NCBI RefSeq assembly: GCF_003184185.1
Contig: NZ_QHJG01000009.1
Location: forward strand, 73,519-137,518
DNA from: Legionella qingyii
GTDB lineage: Bacteria; Pseudomonadota; Gammaproteobacteria; Legionellales; Legionellaceae
DNA: 64,000 bases
Direction: 5' to 3'
A program made the translations under genes and the position numbers. Shown here one piece after another: positions 11,191 to 22,739 of the stretch (the stretch's first letter is position 1; each line of letters opens with the position of its first letter). A model generated the notes under the pieces. It had not been told where the DNA came from, did not search any database, and saw nothing but the letters and a program-made list of their open reading frames with translations.

Positions 11191-12064
11191 ACAGAAGGAG
11201 GTAGTTAACCAGATCAAAAACAAGCATAAGTATTATTGGTTCATGAAGTATATCAAGGAGAGCTCAGACGTAACATAGCTCGTATCTGAAAACGCAAGGT
11301 AGGTCTTCTTAGCGTGCTATCCATAAATCGCGACGAACACTGTACCGAGATTTACGTGAATTCCCCATGTTTTAATTACTATGTGGATGGACAAATTCCA
11401 GAAGAACTAATTTATTTCCTCAAAAGGGTTTGAGCCATTATAAGCGGTTTTGCCCATGCCCTTGACGGACTCATTTTCAAACTATCAGAAGATTTGCACA
11501 GTAACGGAGTCCTTTATAGTATAGTCGGGGATTAAGTTGTGTTTCATTACGAGCAAGTTATCGGCGTAAGTATGGGAGTTGTCGTATCCGTAGTCAAGAA
11601 CGGTATTAATGTTTTAGTCCTAGAACCGCGCGTAGTTGCCGACTAAATTAAGCTAGTGGGTAAAGAAAGTCTCTGTGTTACCGAAATAACCCAGATACGG
11701 GTGTAGCAAAACGGTTGTGAACTAGAAGTTACACTTACCGCCGCTGCGGACAAAAGAGGTACTCGAAATGGCAAGACCGTTATAATTTGCGTACGGGGGT
11801 AGGTCACAGGTGTAGCTGCTCGTCACCATTTCCTGTGCGAAGCCATTAAGCTGCACGTAGGAGTTCTTGGACTCTATTTAACCAGTACGGTTCCAGTCCA
11901 TACGGCATTCTACGTAAACGTTGCGGTCGAGGACTTTCTATATAACGGAATCGAGGTCGTCTAACACGCTCGTATCGTCTTATTCGTAAATACCATGGGT
12001 TATGCCCATTCCCAAATAAAAGAAACTGACAGACAAACTTCCGAAAAGGGTACCTTGAACGGTA
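11180..12064. CDS. prpB: 2-Methylisocitrate lyase [M+]
   Basis: 294 residues from ATG 12064 after CAAGGAGTGACAGCTA. The motifs LGTINAYSAMLAQSAGAKAI and YLSGAGVANASYGIPDLGMT are the PEP-mutase/isocitrate-lyase core of PrpB. It splits 2-methylisocitrate into pyruvate and succinate. It is first of three prp genes; no prpR regulator or prpE ligase is adjacent, and the gene upstream is mnmC. Confidence 0.94.
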
Positions 12065-12202
12065 ATCGACAGTGAGGAACTAGCATTACATTTGGATAGG
12101 TCGACCTTTTTATTATACCTTGAGCTCGGAAAGCAGTTTCGTAGCTATCAAGCAAAGTAGGGTCGATGTTCCTATTATAATACGAGATTACTCTTATGGT
12201 AG

Positions 12203-14212
12203 AGTTAGCTAAAATTAGAGTGGGGATTAATATAAAAATGCATTCTTTGCACGTCCGCTATTTCGTATAACGTTCAAAGACCCATTTGTTGGATAAAGCA
12301 ATAATTAATGTCTACGTTCGGTAAGGCGTGTATTTCCTTAACAACAGTCCGGAGCTCTTGGTTTAGGTCGTGTTCGTATTTCTGGTCCTATTATTCCTGG
12401 ACGAACCCGATAGGTTGCAAAACGTAATCAAAGGTTAGCTCGTTTAACGACATCTTTAACAAGCCGTAGTCGTTAAAATGGTTGATTTCCTTCTATTAGC
12501 CCTCAACTACGAGACTGAGGTCGGGTTACTAACAAATGCCAAGGTCTGGTGTTTTGGAGTCCACGATTAACAAATTCAAATCGATTTAATGAAACTAGTA
12601 GGACACCAAACTAAACCCTCAGGCGACTAAAATTGAGTATCCATCGTGGCTCGTCCACATATGGAACATAACGACCTTCGTGTACTGGTAGCGGTGTTTC
12701 TCCGTAAAAATTCGTTCGTGAAACGAGACAACTCCTTTAAGGACAGTAAACGGGTGCATAGCCAAATTGACCGTTTATGAGACAAAGAAATTTTCTCGAC
12801 TAAAACACTGGTAAGCGGTTTTACTCGTGAAGACGAAGATTTAGTAAGTGTTTGGTAGCAAATAGTTTTAAGTTAACCGAATGTCTTCATAGTCATTCGT
12901 TCCTTTATGGAAGACGTAAGTGATTTATGAATGTATTAAGGCCTCTTAATTAGGTAGGACTATTTCCCTATACATTAGGCCCAAACAGATTTCTATCAGG
13001 ACAGTTGAGACTACGGGCGAGACGTAGATGCTCTCTAGGGTTGAGCCCCATTACTCATTCGGTCCTTGCATTCGACCTGACTCGCCGAAAAAGAAAGAGT
13101 CTCATACGTTCATTATTACTCGGTAAGTCAAGTGGTTAGACACAAACTAAATTTTGTGTAACTATGCAAGCACGTCGCATATTTTTGCGCCAATTGTATT
13201 TAACTCAATTTCCTCTAGCCATCCGTCTATCAAATCCTTTATTTTGACGAACGACTAAACGGCTGGGGGGCGATGGCTGAACTGGGTAAAGTAGTTATTA
13301 ACAATGCAAGGTGGGAGAGAATAATTCACGTACTCGACATTTTGTTGGTCGATTTGGCCGTGGCTGTTATTAGCGACTAAACGACTTTATGAAAAGTCCG
13401 AAGGGGTGTACGGTTCCACGCACAGCAAAGCGCAATAAAACATAGCCACAAAAGCATTTTGCTCGTGTTTAGTATACTGCAAAACCGGGTTTAGGACATG
13501 CAAAAAGATGTAGTTTAGGTAAGACCGAATTAGGACGAAATTGTCTCGGACGCCGCCATATCCAACGATTTCACCATAAAAGAAATCTATTGTAGCGATA
13601 ATGCAATTAGTTTCGTAGTCTGGTGTATGAAAATAAAAATCGACCCCGTTTCGGTAGATCTTTGGTACGTAGTTATTTTCGGCAAGATTCAAGGAAAAGA
13701 TCGCATCTAAGCGGTGTTTAATCATCAACAAGTATTGTAAGATCCCGTAGCGGATTGTAATTCCAGTCACAATGAGACGGTAATGTTTTTCTGTTTACTA
13801 CTATAGGTCCTCAGTTCTGACCTATCGAACAATATTCGACGTCCCGTATGAAAAGGTTAACACCGGTCCTCCGTTCTGAAAAAGAATTTAGTCGTTCTCT
13901 ATTTCCTACAAAAAGTGTACTTTATTTTACGTTGACCGACCTGAACCCACGTATAACGAGGGTATTTGAGGTCGAATGCTCTTTTAAGTTTGGTTAAGGT
14001 TTCGGGCAAAGACGTTAGCATTTGGAAACTCCAAATAGTAGTCTTTTACTAACGGTCGCCAATTAATTTAGTAAAGGTAGTTGTTTATGTACTTCCCGAA
14101 CTAAATAAGGCGGAAGTCTTCTTACCATTTACAGTAGTATAGCACAGCTCTTTCCGTCTCATAGTACGGTTAGGTGGAGACGGAATAAATATCCATGTTT
14201 TTTTAATGAGTG
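12203..14212. CDS. mnmC: Bifunctional tRNA mnm5s2U34 biosynthesis protein [M+]
   Basis: 669 residues, typical of the two-domain MnmC: an N-terminal methyltransferase and a C-terminal FAD oxidoreductase. The start is GTG 14212, chosen because MSNFFVPINKAEVDWHDTLP aligns with the family N-terminus and overlaps the POT gene by 8 bases. DIYHSSEGG is the N-terminal signature, and the end LQYALSPARFLRKNIIRG is typical of the family's C-terminus. It finishes the wobble uridine in tRNAs for Lys, Glu and Gln. Confidence 0.92.
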
Positions 14213-15731
14213 TATGTTGATGAGCTAAGCATCGGTAGGGAAACCGAAGAAAATTAAGTCAACCGAAAAAAAGGACTTAATTTAGGGAATTGAATCCGTG
14301 ATCCTATTTTTCATGTTAACTTCTTGGTTAACGTTTATTAGGATTGTAATTTTTATGTACCGATATTGGTGATAATCAATGATTTCCACTTTGTGATAGA
14401 ACGGGAAGTTAGTAGTTTAAACTTGATATCGATCTATTTCAACGTGGTTGGGGTCTTAATTCGTAGGTGTAAGGGTAGTAGTGTGGGACATTACAACATC
14501 CTCGGTTTATAGGATAGTATCGTATTGGTTAACCTCTATAATTTTCGAGTGGTTATGAGACGTTTTGTATTGAGTTCTATTAGGTCGACCCTAAGTGATC
14601 AGGAAGTATTAACCGTATTCGTTATGGTTATCCGTTATAATGTTTTCGCTATGGTTATTCGTCGTTACTGTTACGTTTGACCCAACCTTATAATTAAACT
14701 TGGGGTAAAAATGCGTAAAATACGTTGTTATGTGGATTGTTACCTGGAGGTTATTGTTAACGCTGACATAAATATAAAACCTTGGTAACACCACCTTATT
14801 AGGTTGAACGTATGAGTGCGACTTGTAATACTAGTTATTTTTTACATTCGGGGTACCCACGATAAACCATGTCGTAGGTTTTTTGTCAGGGATGTTGGTA
14901 TTTGTGACGTTTACGATGATAAAATAGAAATCGGAGAAAACAACCAACAAAAGAACGGTCTATATTTTATTGAGGCTCGTAATGTTACGGACAATAGTTT
15001 TGATTAAAAAATCGGGTCAGTCGTATAACCTCGTAAACTGGATTTTTCTTTCCTTCTTGATTTTAGTCCTACGTTGGATTGTCTTGTCGAGAAAAGACTC
15101 TTTGGAATAGAAAAAATCTCTTTTAACATAGAAATAGACTATTAACGACGGTTGTTATATTTGTTTACTAATTCCGTTAGTTTAAGGGATTTGATGATTC
15201 GTTTTTTTCAGCGAGTATCAAGACTCAGTTGACTTTATCAGGTGAGTTTGATTTTGGTTGTTTTTTTGGCTATAAGTATGGACGTATTAAGTACTCTTTA
15301 CGACAAAGGGCAGCTCATAGAAGACCTCTCTTTGTAACTCAATTGTATGTCAAGTGCGTACAATGTAAATTTGGTCTCGGCCAATTCTTTCGACGGTTTG
15401 GTATTATCTCTTTACTTTATAGCGGCTTACTGTTGTCCTGCGTCGGTTATTAAACGCGATGGTAAGGGCGTGTTTTGTTGCGTGCTAATCTCTCGTTTGC
15501 GGGTGGGGTTTTTGGAGGTTCATTTACGTTGGGTATTAATTTACGCTATTTTTGTGGGTACTATGACAACCGCCACGATTAAACCTCAGGATTAAATGGG
15601 AAGTATATGTTTTGTTCACATCTCATGTTTTGCGATTTTGAATTTCATCTTTGTTAAACTTATTTTTTTTCTCCTTACTAAGGAACCCCGTAACTGAATT
15701 ATTTAAGGAAAAATAAACAGTAATAGCTGTA
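14205..15731. CDS. POT-family proton-dependent peptide transporter [M+]
   Basis: 508 residues from ATG 15731 after AAGGAAGGTCAT. After a short polar start (MSIMTNKKEFIKSMPQG), the segment IPLFFIQIVSTLSFSVLYST and the following LVLYMKGKLGLQISTANSIM match the first helices of proton-coupled oligopeptide or amino-acid transporters of the POT type. About 12 or more membrane helices fit the length. It would import di- or tripeptides across the inner membrane, useful for an amino-acid-dependent intracellular bacterium. The substrate is not defined. Confidence 0.87.
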
Positions 15732-15892
15732 TACTGGAAGGAACAAATAAGTTCTAGCAGAAACTTATACTGTACACCTTTTTAGTGACAGATCCATAAA
15801 ATTATTTATATAAAATTTTTATATAATAAAGTTATCCAATAATACGACGTAATGTTGTTTTAGGCAAATAACTCTCTATTTATTTGAAGAAA

Positions 15893-15924
15893 TTTTGACC
15901 CACGGCGATAACGAAGTGGGTCGG
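15893..15924. terminator. Intrinsic terminator of hemL
   Basis: The stem CTGGGTG ... CACCCAG is followed by TTTT in the hemL direction, 30-60 bases after its stop codon. It is a classic factor-independent terminator. Confidence 0.8.
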
Positions 15925-15955
15925 ATTTTTTCGTAGACCAGCTGTGGAATGTTAC

Positions 15956-17242
15956 GATAGAAAAATTAACTAATTCTTGAAGGAGCCGCCGGTAAACCCA
16001 AAATCACTGAAGTAAAAGTGGTACCCGTGACCTATGTTTAGGTCGAAGTATGTATCTCCCTCGTTTTATTTATGGAAAGAGATTGTAAGGTACTATCTTG
16101 AAAAATTTATTTTGGAGCAGTCTCCGTCGTTGTAGTCGTATTAGGCGTTACGCAAAAAAAAGACATTTTGTTTTTGGTTTGTACGGTGGATTACTTCGTC
16201 ATTTTTTACCTTATAAATTGTAAAGTCGTTGTCTTCGATTTCGGACTCAATTCGAAACTCAACAAAGTGAATTGACACGTTTTTTTGGACCAAAAAGTTA
16301 AAGTCTATTTCAACGTTCTGGACGACGGTATCGATTACCCAATGGTCTTTCTCATGGACGAACTATGTGACCAGGGAGTCCCCGATTTTTCCTGTATTAA
16401 AGACGGAATGGTGGATTTCGTGGGTGTCCGTAAGGGGGAGGTTACTGAAATGGTTCTCATCATTATAGTCCCCACTATGGTTTATGGGGGACCCGAGGTC
16501 AATTGGGATGAGATTTTGGTCAGTAATGAAGTAGTTTATAGTTATTTCGTAATATAGCTAGCGTATTAACTGCATTAGGTAAGTTCTTGAGAACAAGTCC
16601 ATTTTGTTTGGGGTACAAAGGTCGTTGACCAAGGTTATAATGACGACGTTATAGTAGTCCTTTAAAAAGTTTATTAACACGGCAAACAAGGTCCAATAAT
16701 TTCAAACGTCAATTTCATACAAGACATTGCGAAACACCCTAAGGGCCGCATCTACCCTACGGATTACATTCTTCTGGTCTTGGACGAAACTGATCGTTTG
16801 ATAGTGATACAGGTACTATTGTTGGTAATTTAAATTATTTAAATAAAAAAAACCAATGTGGTGCGCGGTTAGATTACCGTCAGTAGCAACGGAGTCATGG
16901 TCTTAATTGGTAAGCATGAAAAAGTTAGCTCCCTTAATTGCTCTAATAAAAACGTCGGTTAACATGAAGTTCGAGACATCCGCGCGGTTTTGAGTACGGT
17001 GATACGTCGTGTAATAAATGACGAAGTTAATGTCGACCTACTGTTACGGGTTCTTAATTACCGGGGGTGCTGGGTTGTATTAGTTACATGAGTAATAATA
17101 GTTGCAGTTGTTCTATTCGTGGAAATGGAACAAATTTTTTTTAGCCTAGCGGTGGCTGTGGAAATTTACGGGAATGACCACTTAACTGTGGAGGTCCTTA
17201 TTCGCGAACTCGGACTACTTTATTTAGACAACTCGCTCAGTA
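15956..17242. CDS. hemL: Glutamate-1-semialdehyde 2,1-aminomutase [M+]
   Basis: 428 residues, the standard HemL length, from ATG 17242 after TATGGAGATTTTT. The N-terminus FHQAQALIPGGVNSPVRAF is diagnostic and GIYFAPSMYEAGFVSSAH is the conserved C-terminal segment. It is a PLP enzyme that makes 5-aminolevulinate, the first committed haem precursor in the C5 pathway. hemJ, a later haem step, lies about 400 bp away in the same direction. Confidence 0.95.
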
Positions 17243-17353
17243 TTTTTAGAGGTATTAAAACGTCATATTATAATGTCTCTTATAATTTTTAACCGTTTTT
17301 TTCGTCAAATAGAAATGTAGCTGCAGGTGTTATCGATTTAATGCGATAAAATT

Positions 17354-17542
17354 TACTCATAATAGTACGTTCTTATATTTTTTATATAAACACAGTAGAC
17401 ACCAAAATAAATACTACTTCGACTCCCAACCGGACTCCTACCTTAACTCGGTCCTTGTGCAACCCTTCTGCATGGTCTTTTGACCAAGACAGGTCTAACA
17501 CCGCGACCATTTCTTCTAAAACTATACCACCTTTACCTTATT
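17354..17542. CDS. Rubredoxin [M-]
   Basis: 62 residues with the two iron-binding CxxC pairs CVICG and CPDCG, plus WPEDGIEPGT and WEDVPENW between them, the complete rubredoxin fold. The start is ATG 17354 or ATG 17366; the second gives the more usual length. It is a one-electron carrier, often serving alkane hydroxylase or oxygen/ROS reductases. It is divergent from hemL and ends in the repeat region at 17575. Confidence 0.93.
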
Positions 17543-17574
17543 CAAAGTTATAATCATGGAAATAGTTCTTGTAT

Positions 17575-17642
17575 GCTTTGGGCCCTAGTTCTCTAAAATC
17601 TTTCAATCCTCAAGGCCCAAGGTGAAGTGAATTGGTCCGATG
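17575..17642. repeat. Dispersed CCTGG/CCCGGGTTTCG repeat pair
   Basis: Between the rubredoxin end and the hemJ stop lie TAGCCTGGTTAAG...GAACCCGG and, 30 bases on, GATCCCGGGTTTCG. This looks like a longer or double copy of the palindromic family found elsewhere in the window, and it fills most of the convergent gap. Confidence 0.55.
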
Positions 17643-17652
17643 CTCAAATCTT

Positions 17653-18072
17653 GATGCCAAAGTGGTGTTGGTTTTAGTGCTAGGGATAATCGTCGTCTCA
17701 ACCATTAAGTAATATTTAAGCTTTCTTTGCTCTCAAAAAAACTAAAAATACGACACGTTTGTTGAAATTTATTACGGGTGTATTCTCCACCATTTAGGTA
17801 TTTTATTGGTGGTCTGAGTTAAATCGTACGTAGGTAGGGTGTGAGTACATTATTCTGTCTAATATCGATTATTCGGTATAAGGGTTATTTCACCAGTCAT
17901 AGCGTCGTCCGGTGCATTAAGGTATTATCTCGGCGGAGAGGTAATAAAATTTTGCTCATTCTGAGCAGAGTAGGACTCATAGTCGTACTATTTGTTTATC
18001 AGACCCATTTATTTTATTAGGCCGTTTGGTCCGTTGGTATCGTTATTATACTTTACGAAATTATTTGTTGTA
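17653..18072. CDS. hemJ: Protoporphyrinogen IX oxidase, HemJ type [M+]
   Basis: 139 residues from ATG 18072, with MLFIKAFHIIAMVAWFAGLF and the following YLPRLFVYHA, the HemJ (UPF0093) signature including the conserved His. Four membrane segments fit an inner-membrane enzyme that converts protoporphyrinogen IX to protoporphyrin IX. It starts 2 bases after the TerC-family stop, so the two genes are translationally linked. It pairs functionally with hemL nearby. Confidence 0.93.
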
Positions 18073-18074
18073 TT

Positions 18075-18803
18075 AATTAAAGGACTTGCTACGAAAGCAA
18101 AAAAGGCACTCACAAAGTCGTTTAAGTCGCTGAGTTGTGGATTTCTTTTAGGGTACCGTTTTATTTATATAGGAGCTCCTTATACCTTTCTTTTGGGTAG
18201 ACGTTGTTCCTGGTAAGGTTAGTTTTAATTTATTGAATCACGTTCGTAAAACTAACATCCTACAAGAAATTATTTACGCGAATGATGAAGTGAACGTTTT
18301 TAGTAATAATCCTACCGCGTTCATTAGCGTTGTCGGTAGTGGGTTTTTATACTCCAGTTCGGGTGACGACAGTTGTGTGACAGATTCCTTTTATATTATA
18401 GGTAATTACGTTAAACCTTTTATTGACGTGCTTTACAACGGAATTTTCAATGACAGAAAAGTAGGCAACGATGTTCGAGAAGCCAGTGTAGGACCACTTA
18501 AAGAAGACAACGAAAGGTTTAATTCTTTCGTGGTGGAGGGTACTCCTTTTTTAGTGCTCGTCTTTTGCTGTACAGTCGGTGCCATTCATTACCAAACCAA
18601 TTAAACTACTCTAGATGACGGTCGCGGTCGTTCTAATTTGCGTATTGGGTTCTTTCGCACTCGGGGGTAGCGGAACGAAAAAAAGAGACAAAACCCCCAT
18701 TAAAAAGTCTGTTTTATCTATTTTAATGGTTTAACAGTTAAGGGTTTTGATAAAGATTATATTAATTCTGTTAATTCGGATAACATTATAGTTATTTTAG
18801 GTA
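18075..18803. CDS. TerC-family integral membrane protein [M+]
   Basis: 242 residues from ATG 18803. The motifs LEIVLGIDNLVILSILSEKL, PPKQRKKARRWGL and MDIIFSLDSVLTAVG are the duplicated D-N/D-S helices of the TerC/YgdQ/YoaE family. Members are linked to metal efflux, notably manganese, for exported proteins. The C-terminal tail KHSRKKRKHRSGN is strongly basic. It is divergent from pcnB and runs into hemJ. Confidence 0.9.
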
Positions 18804-18954
18804 GTTTAGGGGTCTACAGTCTTTAACTTTTTAATATACTATATGAGAATTGATCTATAAATGGATGTAGAAAAACATATTAGGTGTTGTGTTTTAAAAT
18901 GACTTTCTAGTTCCAAACATTCGTGTTTTCTAAGTGAAATAAGAAAACGAAGCT

Positions 18955-18960
18955 ATATTA
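18955..18960. promoter_or_regulatory. Probable -10 element of pcnB
   Basis: TATAAT preceded by TTCGA lies about 35 bases before the pcnB coding start, in the 190-bp gap shared with the divergent TerC gene. The -35 box is not clear. Confidence 0.4.
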
Positions 18961-18996
18961 TATTTAAAAAATAATCAGAACACTCTATCTTTCTAG

Positions 18997-20337
18997 TAGT
19001 TTAAATAATTTTTCGATAATTTCTCTTTGTCCCGAGTACACGGTCGACAACGGAGTCGAATATAGTAGGGTTCCTTATTTGTAAGGTATAGATTTCGCCT
19101 GTAATCGTCGTTACGCGAGTTTCACGAATTGGCGAATTAATCACGACCGAAAGTTCGTATGTAACAACCTCCGTCGCAATCCCTAAATAATGACGTATTC
19201 CGAGGGTTTCTAAAGCTACAACGTTGGCTACGTTGCGGTTTAGTTCAATTCTTAAACAAAGCTTTACCTGCTTAATAACCCGCAGCTAAGTTCGAACATG
19301 TATATGACAAGGTAGCGCTTTAATAACTTCATCGATGCAAGGCTTCAGTACACCGCCTCCTACTCTTAGTTGTTTGTTTACTTGCACCTTACAATCACGC
19401 ACTATTACGGATACCGAGGGAACTACTTCTACGGACCTCTGCACTAAAGTGTTAATTGAGCGAAATGATGTTGTAGTTACTAAGGAGATAACAACTAAAA
19501 TGACCGCCACATTTTCTACAACTTTTATTCGAATAAGCGTACTAACCACTGGGTCATTTTGCAATAGTCCTTCTGGGGCATGCGTACAACGCACGTTAAG
19601 CGAAATCACGGTTTAATTTAAAGTTTGAACGTGTTCTCTGCCTTCGTGGAAAAGGACTCTAATCAGTAGAATAATGAGTACAAAGGTCAAGTGCGAATAA
19701 ACTACTTTACTGCTTCGATATAGTTACACCGTTACGCCATCGTCAAGTTTCTAACGAGTACGTTATACCGAACAAAGTTGTAAATACGGGAGTTTGTTTA
19801 CGAGATAACTTGTCGCGAGTAGGTCATGTACGTAATAACCGATAACGAGAACTCTTGTGTCTATGAGCATAAGTACTTCTTTTTGGGCATTGGGGTCGTA
19901 AGAATAAACGCCAAGAAAATACCAAGGGGTACTAACTTGCGCGTGTCCTTGATGTTTTTTGACCTTATCTAGGTGACGGAAGATATCTATTTCGTTACAG
20001 TGAACAGTAACGTCTTGTTTTAGTTTAATAAAGTTAAGGGTTTGCGATATGTGTTTAATAAGCACTTTAGACCAATAATGTCATAGCGAAACGTTTTTCT
20101 GAACCTCCTTCTCGGAAATTAGAAAACGTTGTGGGAGCAAAATCTCGTCGGAAACTAAAGTACCGCAATGCACGGGAACGTCCGCTACTTAGATACCTCG
20201 ATCGCGTTACCACCTGTCGAAAAGTTCTACGACCACTTCGTCTCGTTCGATTTTACCATCGGGTTGAGTTTGGTCTATACGGATTCGCATTCGCTGCGGC
20301 ATTCGGGTTTTCGTTATTTCAATCACTAGGTGTTACT
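18997..20337. CDS. pcnB: Poly(A) polymerase I [M-]
   Basis: About 446 residues. SAYIIPRNKHSISKADISSN followed by ALKVLNRLI is the PcnB N-terminal signature, and the very basic tail PKRKRRRKPKSNK matches the RNA-binding end. It adds 3' poly(A) to RNA to promote decay. Between an in-frame TGA at 18982 and the conserved region there is no ATG, GTG or TTG except a late GTG at 19039. The likely start is therefore an ATC (18994 or 18997) or ATT (19006). E. coli pcnB is known to start with AUU to keep the enzyme low. It overlaps folK by 4 bases. Confidence 0.9.
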
Positions 20338-20756
20338 TACAAACAATAAATCCAGACCCGAGTTTAGTCGTTCACGGACTTGCAGTTGAAGCTTTTCGTT
20401 AATTTAGATATTTTCGAAACGGGAGATGACACCAATGGTTTTAAAGGAGAAAAATAACCTTATTTCGGACCCCTAACGTTCCAGTTGTTCTAAAAACATT
20501 ATGTCATTAGCTCTAGCGATGAGCAAATAGAGGAAGTGTTAATGAACTACGTACGGTCTTTTAACTTTTCTTTGTCCCCGCTCAAGCTTTTTCCGTGACC
20601 CCTGGTTCTCAATAACTATAACTATAAAACAAAATACTTTTAGTTTAATAGGCTAGATTTTTTGAACATTAAGGGGTAGGTGTCTAAGTTAAATCTCTAA
20701 AACAGAATTAAGGAAATTACCTTTATTTAGGGTTAATGTTTAAATTTTTTAGAACT
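20334..20756. CDS. folK: 6-Hydroxymethyl-7,8-dihydropterin pyrophosphokinase [M-]
   Basis: 140 residues from ATG 20334, overlapping the pcnB stop in ATGA fashion. CYLGLGSNQQVPERQLRKAI and the HWGPRVIDIDILFY signature with its metal-binding Asp pair identify HPPK. It transfers pyrophosphate from ATP in folate synthesis. The pcnB-folK pairing is common in gammaproteobacteria. It is slightly shorter than the 159-residue E. coli enzyme. Confidence 0.94.
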
Positions 20757-20923
20757 AACATTTTAATAGAGTAGATGAGGACTAATTACGGATTATTTAT
20801 TTGATGCTTGACGGTTCGTAGTTGGAGTTTCATTTAATAAAAGTGTAAAACACTACATTTTATCCATGAATATAGTTCCTTAGATGATAATAAATGTTAT
20901 TATTAAAATTAACACTCCGATGT

Positions 20924-21343
20924 TACATATTCTTATAAAATAAACGATGCCTAAACGAGTTCCTTGTATTAGTAGAGTGTCTTTTTCGTTAGCGATAGCG
21001 TTTCGTTAAATCACGGTTTAATATAGACAATGTACAGTAACTTGATGGACGATCAAAGGTTAATCGAGTTCCTGAACCAAAATGTCTCAATCGGTTGGGT
21101 CGATTTCTGCTACGTGTCTGACACAATCGGGATAACCCTCTTTTAAAATTGTAAGGTGCGTTGGTAGTTAAACAGCTTCATCCAAGCCATTTTCTCGTAT
21201 AAAAATTATTCCATTTTCTTAACCTAACAGTCGAATAATAATAACCGTCAGTAAGAAGACAACCAAACGTAAGCAAGAACCCCTCGTGTCGTGTACGATG
21301 TCAATTAGTACGGGGAACACTACATAATTGTAATGCTGAAATT
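20924..21343. CDS. Universal stress protein A family [M-]
   Basis: 139 residues from ATG 20924 after GTGAGGCTACA. The N-terminal strand MYKNILFATDL and the C-terminal nucleotide-binding stretch IIIGSHSSVGLHSFLGSTA then HAPCDVLTLR are typical UspA features, including G-x9-G(S/T). It is a cytoplasmic, probably ATP-binding, stress and survival protein. It stands 38 bp before the metallo-hydrolase operon in the same direction. Confidence 0.9.
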
Positions 21344-21380
21344 TTTAATTAAAAAATAGTCGCGATAATAATTTCCTAAT

Positions 21381-22739
21381 TACTACGTTTAGTGTAAAGA
21401 ACCACGGTGACCTTGACATTGTCCAAGGTTTATAGAAGACAGCAAATTATTTTTCTTATAAAACCATCTAACACCCGAAAAAGTTCCTGGATTTCTCGAT
21501 GCTAATTCTTTAACCTTAGGTGAGGGTAAGTCAGGACTTGAGAACCTACGGTAATAAGAGTGGGTGCGAGTATAACTGGTGAGCCCTATAAATGGTGACA
21601 ATCAATTCTTACCTAAATTATTTGGTTATATAACGTGAATACCCTGATTTCTAAATACACTGTATAATAATGGACTGTCACGTGTGAATGTTCTTCTCCT
21701 ACGGTCTGTACGATTACTTGTAGTAATAAGGTTTGTAGCGGGACGAGAAGGAGATATATGGCGTCGACTACGTCTTTTACGTAATGTTGATAAATTCGGG
21801 GTTCGAATGTTATTCTATTAATTGGATGTACTGTTATAGTCAAAAGTTAATTAAGGTCGCCCTGTATAATATCCAAGCAGGAAACATTCCGATGTCGTAG
21901 TTCTATGTAGTGAAGAAAAATCACCTCTAAACCCATCTTACGTACTAGGGCAATACTTTTTTGGGTGACTTTAATTCGTTTGACTAATAGAACACTAACT
22001 CAGTTGGATACCTCTGGCAGAAGTACTTTTTCTTGGTGGATTCCACTGAAATTTTTTATAATAGTTATTTTGGTAAGTAGCTCCTCCAAGTCATTAATAA
22101 GGGCGTAAACGACAACCCGCAAGTGTTTATTATGACGTGATAGAAAGACTTAATTTTTTTCTTTTACGTTAAGGTCTACATGGATATATAGAGCTGTCAG
22201 GATACCGGTAGTTACGCTGTGTTTAGAATATATTTGTGTATCTTCTAGAAGCGAACTGAGGTTGGGTTACAGTCCTAGAGACACTACATCGGTGTATGCA
22301 CGTTCTACATCCTCTTAGCTAACTCGAACTGAACCTATTTAGTGGGTTTTATTAAGAAAGACGTTCACCGTACCGGAGACCACCTGCTTAGCATATAGTG
22401 TAGTTTCGCATGCGTAGTCTAGGTGCATTATGGAATAATAAATGACCTAAAGTCAGACTCCTCTGAGACCCGCGTCTCTATTAGAGTCCATTTTTCAAAT
22501 AACTTTGAGTACCGTTTTAATAGGGATATTTACGAGTTCAACTTAGTTACGTGTCGTGGAGTCGTGTACGTCTAATACCGCTCTATGAACCAACCGAATT
22601 AGTCAAAGTTGTTGGTGGATTTTTCTGAAAATATTGCGTACCCCTCGGGCTCCGGAGGAATAGAAATTTTAGATTTTAACTTTGTGTCGAGCCAACCGTT
22701 ACGCTATAAGGACTTATACCTGTTTTTCTTGTTAATACT
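21381..22739. CDS. MBL-fold/beta-CASP metallo-hydrolase, probable RNA nuclease [M-]
   Basis: 452 residues from ATG 21381 (or 21384) after AAAGGATTA. The start MMQITFLGATGTVTGSKYLL, THAHIDHSG (metal motif HxHxDH), TGFQSEETLG and STSAHADY ... FITHGEP are the metallo-beta-lactamase plus beta-CASP signature of the CPSF/YSH1-like group. This predicts a two-zinc endo/exoribonuclease. It is first of four genes joined by overlapping stop/start codons, which suggests a linked pathway from RNA to nucleotide salvage. Confidence 0.9.

Noticed and set aside
13387..13770. Printed minus-strand 127-codon ORF
   Set aside because: It is a shadow of mnmC in the mirrored reading.
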